Program-made: the position numbers and the translations under genes
In this document: positions 62,431 through 64,000 of the stretch, one piece after another
Layout: each line of letters opens with the position of its first letter
How positions within the stretch are numbered: the first letter of the stretch is position 1
Notes under the pieces: model-generated
What the model was told of the DNA's origin: nothing
What the model saw: only the letters and a program-made list of their open reading frames with translations
Database searches by the model: none
Source of the DNA: Pyrus communis
Taxonomy: Eukaryota > Streptophyta > Magnoliopsida > Rosales > Rosaceae
Direction: 5' to 3'
Length of the DNA: 64,000 nucleotides
NCBI RefSeq assembly: GCF_963583255.1
Contig: NC_084805.1
Location: forward strand, 11,586,827 to 11,650,826

Positions 62431-62716
62431 TGTGACATCCCACATCGCTAGGGGAGTGATCCTTAAATGTATATTCCCATCCCTACCTAGTACGAGGCCT
62501 TTTGGGAGCTCACTGGCTTCGGGTTCCATGGGAACTCCGAAGTTAAGCGAGTAGCGCATGAGAGCATTCCCAGGATGGGTGACCCATCGGGAAGTTCTCG
62601 TGTGAGTTCCTAGAAACAAAACCGTGAGGGCGTGGTCGGGGCCCAAAGCGAACAATATCGTGCTACGGTGGTGGAGCTGGCCCAGGAAGTGATCCGCCCC
62701 GGGCCGGGATGTGACA
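62431..62716 (+). repeat. Cassandra LTR 2
   Basis: 286 bases, the most divergent copy (GAGTAGCGCATGAGAGCATT in the 5S-like part, which is closer to true 5S); internal domain 62717-62787. Confidence 0.9.
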
Positions 62717-62787
62717 ATTTGGTATCAGAGCTTAACCTTGGTCACGTGTGTGCCGACGAGGACGTCGGGCCCCTAAGGGGGGTGGAT

Positions 62788-63070
62788 TGTGACATCCCAC
62801 ATCACCTAGGAGTGTGATCCTTAAATGTATATTCTCATCTTTACCTAGCACGAGGCCTTTTGGGAGCTCACTGGCTTCGGGTTCCGTAGGAACTCCGAAG
62901 TTAAGCGAGAAGGGGGCTAGAGCAATCCCATGATGGGTGACCTACTGGGAAGTTGCTCGTGAGTTCCCAAAAACAAAACCGTGAGGGAATGGTAAGCCCA
63001 AAGCGGACAATATCGTGCTACGGTGGTGGAGCGGGCCAGGAAGTGATCCGCCCCGGGCCGGGATGTGACA
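62788..63070 (+). repeat. Cassandra LTR 3
   Basis: 283 bases; internal domain 63071-63141. Confidence 0.9.
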
Positions 63071-63141
63071 ATTTGGTATCAGAGCCTAACCTTGGTCACG
63101 TGTGTGCCGACGAGGACGTCGGACCCCTAAGGGGGGTGGAT

Positions 63142-63425
63142 TGTGACATCCCACATCACCCAGGAGTGTGATCCTTAAATGTATATTCTCATCCTTACCT
63201 AGCTCGAGGCCTTTTGGGAGCTCACTGGCTTCGGGTTCCGTAGGAACTCCAAAGTTAAGCGAGAAGGGGGCTAGAGCAATCTCATGATGGGTGACCCACT
63301 GGGAAGTTGCTCGTGAGTTCCCAAAAACAAAACCGTGAGGGAATGGTAAGCCCAAAGCGGACAATATCGTGCTACGGTGGTGGAGCGGGCCCGGGAAGTG
63401 ATCCGCCCCAGGCGGGGATGTGACA
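63142..63425 (+). repeat. Cassandra LTR 4
   Basis: 284 bases; joined to LTR 5 by AAT only, with no primer site or polypurine tract. Confidence 0.9.
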
Positions 63426-63428
63426 AAT

Positions 63429-63712
63429 TGTGACATCCCACATCACCCAGGAGTGTGATCCTTAAATGTATATTCTCATCCTTACCTAGCACGAGGCCTT
63501 TTGGGAGCTCACTGGCTTCGGGTTCCGTATGAACTCCGAAGTTAAGTGAGAAGGGGGCTAGAGCAATCTCATGATGGGTGACCCACTGGGAAGTTGCTCG
63601 TGAGTTCCCAAAAACAAAACCGTGAGGGAATGGTAAGCCCAAAACGGACAATATCGTGCTATGGTGGTGGAGCAGGCCTGGGAAGTGATTTGCCTCGGGC
63701 CGGGATGTGACA
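63429..63712 (+). repeat. Cassandra LTR 5
   Basis: 284 bases; internal domain 63713-63783 has a mutated primer site TTGGTATTAGAGC. Confidence 0.9.
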
Positions 63713-63783
63713 AATTGGTATTAGAGCTTAACCCTGGTCGCGTGTGTGCCGACGAGGACGTCGGGCCCCTGAGGGGGGTGGAT

Positions 63784-64000
63784 TGTGACATCCCACATCG
63801 CCCAGGGGAGTGATCCTTAAATGTATATTCTCATCCCTACCTAGCACGAGGCCTTTTGGGAGCTCACTGGCTTCGGGTTCCGTAGGAATTGAAGTTAAGC
63901 GAGAAGGGGGTTAGAGCAATCCCATGATGGGTGACCCACTGGGAAGTTGCTCGTGAATTCCCAAAAACAAAACCGTGAGGGAATGGTAAGCCCAAAGCGG
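63784..64000 (+). repeat. Cassandra LTR 6 (cut by window edge)
   Basis: First 217 bases of an LTR; lacks a few bases in GGAATTGAAGTTAAGC relative to the others. Confidence 0.88.

Larger units (their letters stand above)
62077..64000 (+). mobile_element. Tandem Cassandra TRIM array (at least six LTRs)
   Basis: Head-to-tail LTRs with TGTGACATCCCACATC starts and GGGATGTGACA ends. They are separated by ~70-base internal domains that hold the initiator-Met primer site TTGGTATCAGAGC and a purine tract CTAAGGGGGGTGGA. LTR4 and LTR5 are separated by only three bases. Each LTR contains a 5S rRNA-derived segment with Pol III internal-promoter motifs (AAGTTAAGCGAG, GATGGGTGACCCACTGGGAA), the defining trait of Cassandra. 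Non-coding and non-autonomous; the array continues past the window edge. Confidence 0.93.

Noticed and set aside
62060..63791. Overlapping ORFs of 70-126 codons in the Cassandra array
   Set aside because: They recur only because the LTR recurs, read through the Pol III-like segment and PBS, and match no known domain.

Overview
This is a plant nuclear DNA window of about 36% GC by eye, dominated by nested LTR retrotransposons, with three intron-containing single-copy-type genes on the minus strand. The families present (Cassandra-type TRIMs carrying 5S rRNA-like LTRs, Athila-clade Ty3 elements primed by tRNA-Asp, plant mobile domain pseudogenes, a UGT84-type glucosyltransferase) fit a woody rosid. 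The repeats look most like Rosaceae, probably the apple/pear tribe; that species guess is inference.

Layout. Bases 1-20.5 kb are a nested transposon block. A decayed minus-strand plant mobile domain (PMD) coding region was split at base 201/11778 by an intact, very young 11.6-kb Athila element (202-11777, TSD GAACT). It is followed by a 6.3-kb minus-strand, gag-pol-less relative (14215-20529, TSD CCTCC) that carries a different ORF in antisense. From 20.5 to 36.6 kb lies AT-rich sequence with a ~0.7-kb tandem repeat, two inverted minisatellite arrays, an old LTR, LINE, SINE, TRIM and copia remnants, and several unassigned exon-like fragments. A complete 23-exon gene for DNA repair polymerase REV1 spans 37.0-47.1 kb (minus). 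A two-exon UGT84-like UDP-glucosyltransferase lies at 49.5-51.6 kb (minus), with a SINE in its intron. A lone Athila-family LTR is at 53.1-54.6 kb. A nine-exon acid-lipase-type triacylglycerol lipase lies at 55.4-59.0 kb (minus). From 62.08 kb to the window edge there is a head-to-tail array of six Cassandra LTRs.

How the parts relate. The three cellular genes have no evident shared pathway: translesion DNA synthesis, phenolic acid glucosylation and lipid hydrolysis. The biology tying the window together is transposon nesting: Athila into PMD, the LARD-like Athila derivative into the same old element, TRIM into SINE into an exon-like sequence, and MITE/SINE insertions into introns of the intact genes. 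The most noteworthy structures are the Athila deletion derivative with an antisense ORF and a mosaic 3' LTR, the Cassandra LTR array, and a partial exon duplication in REV1. Exon boundaries were read by hand from splice signals and reading-frame continuity; the summed coding lengths (3390, 1422 and 1233 bases) are all multiples of three.
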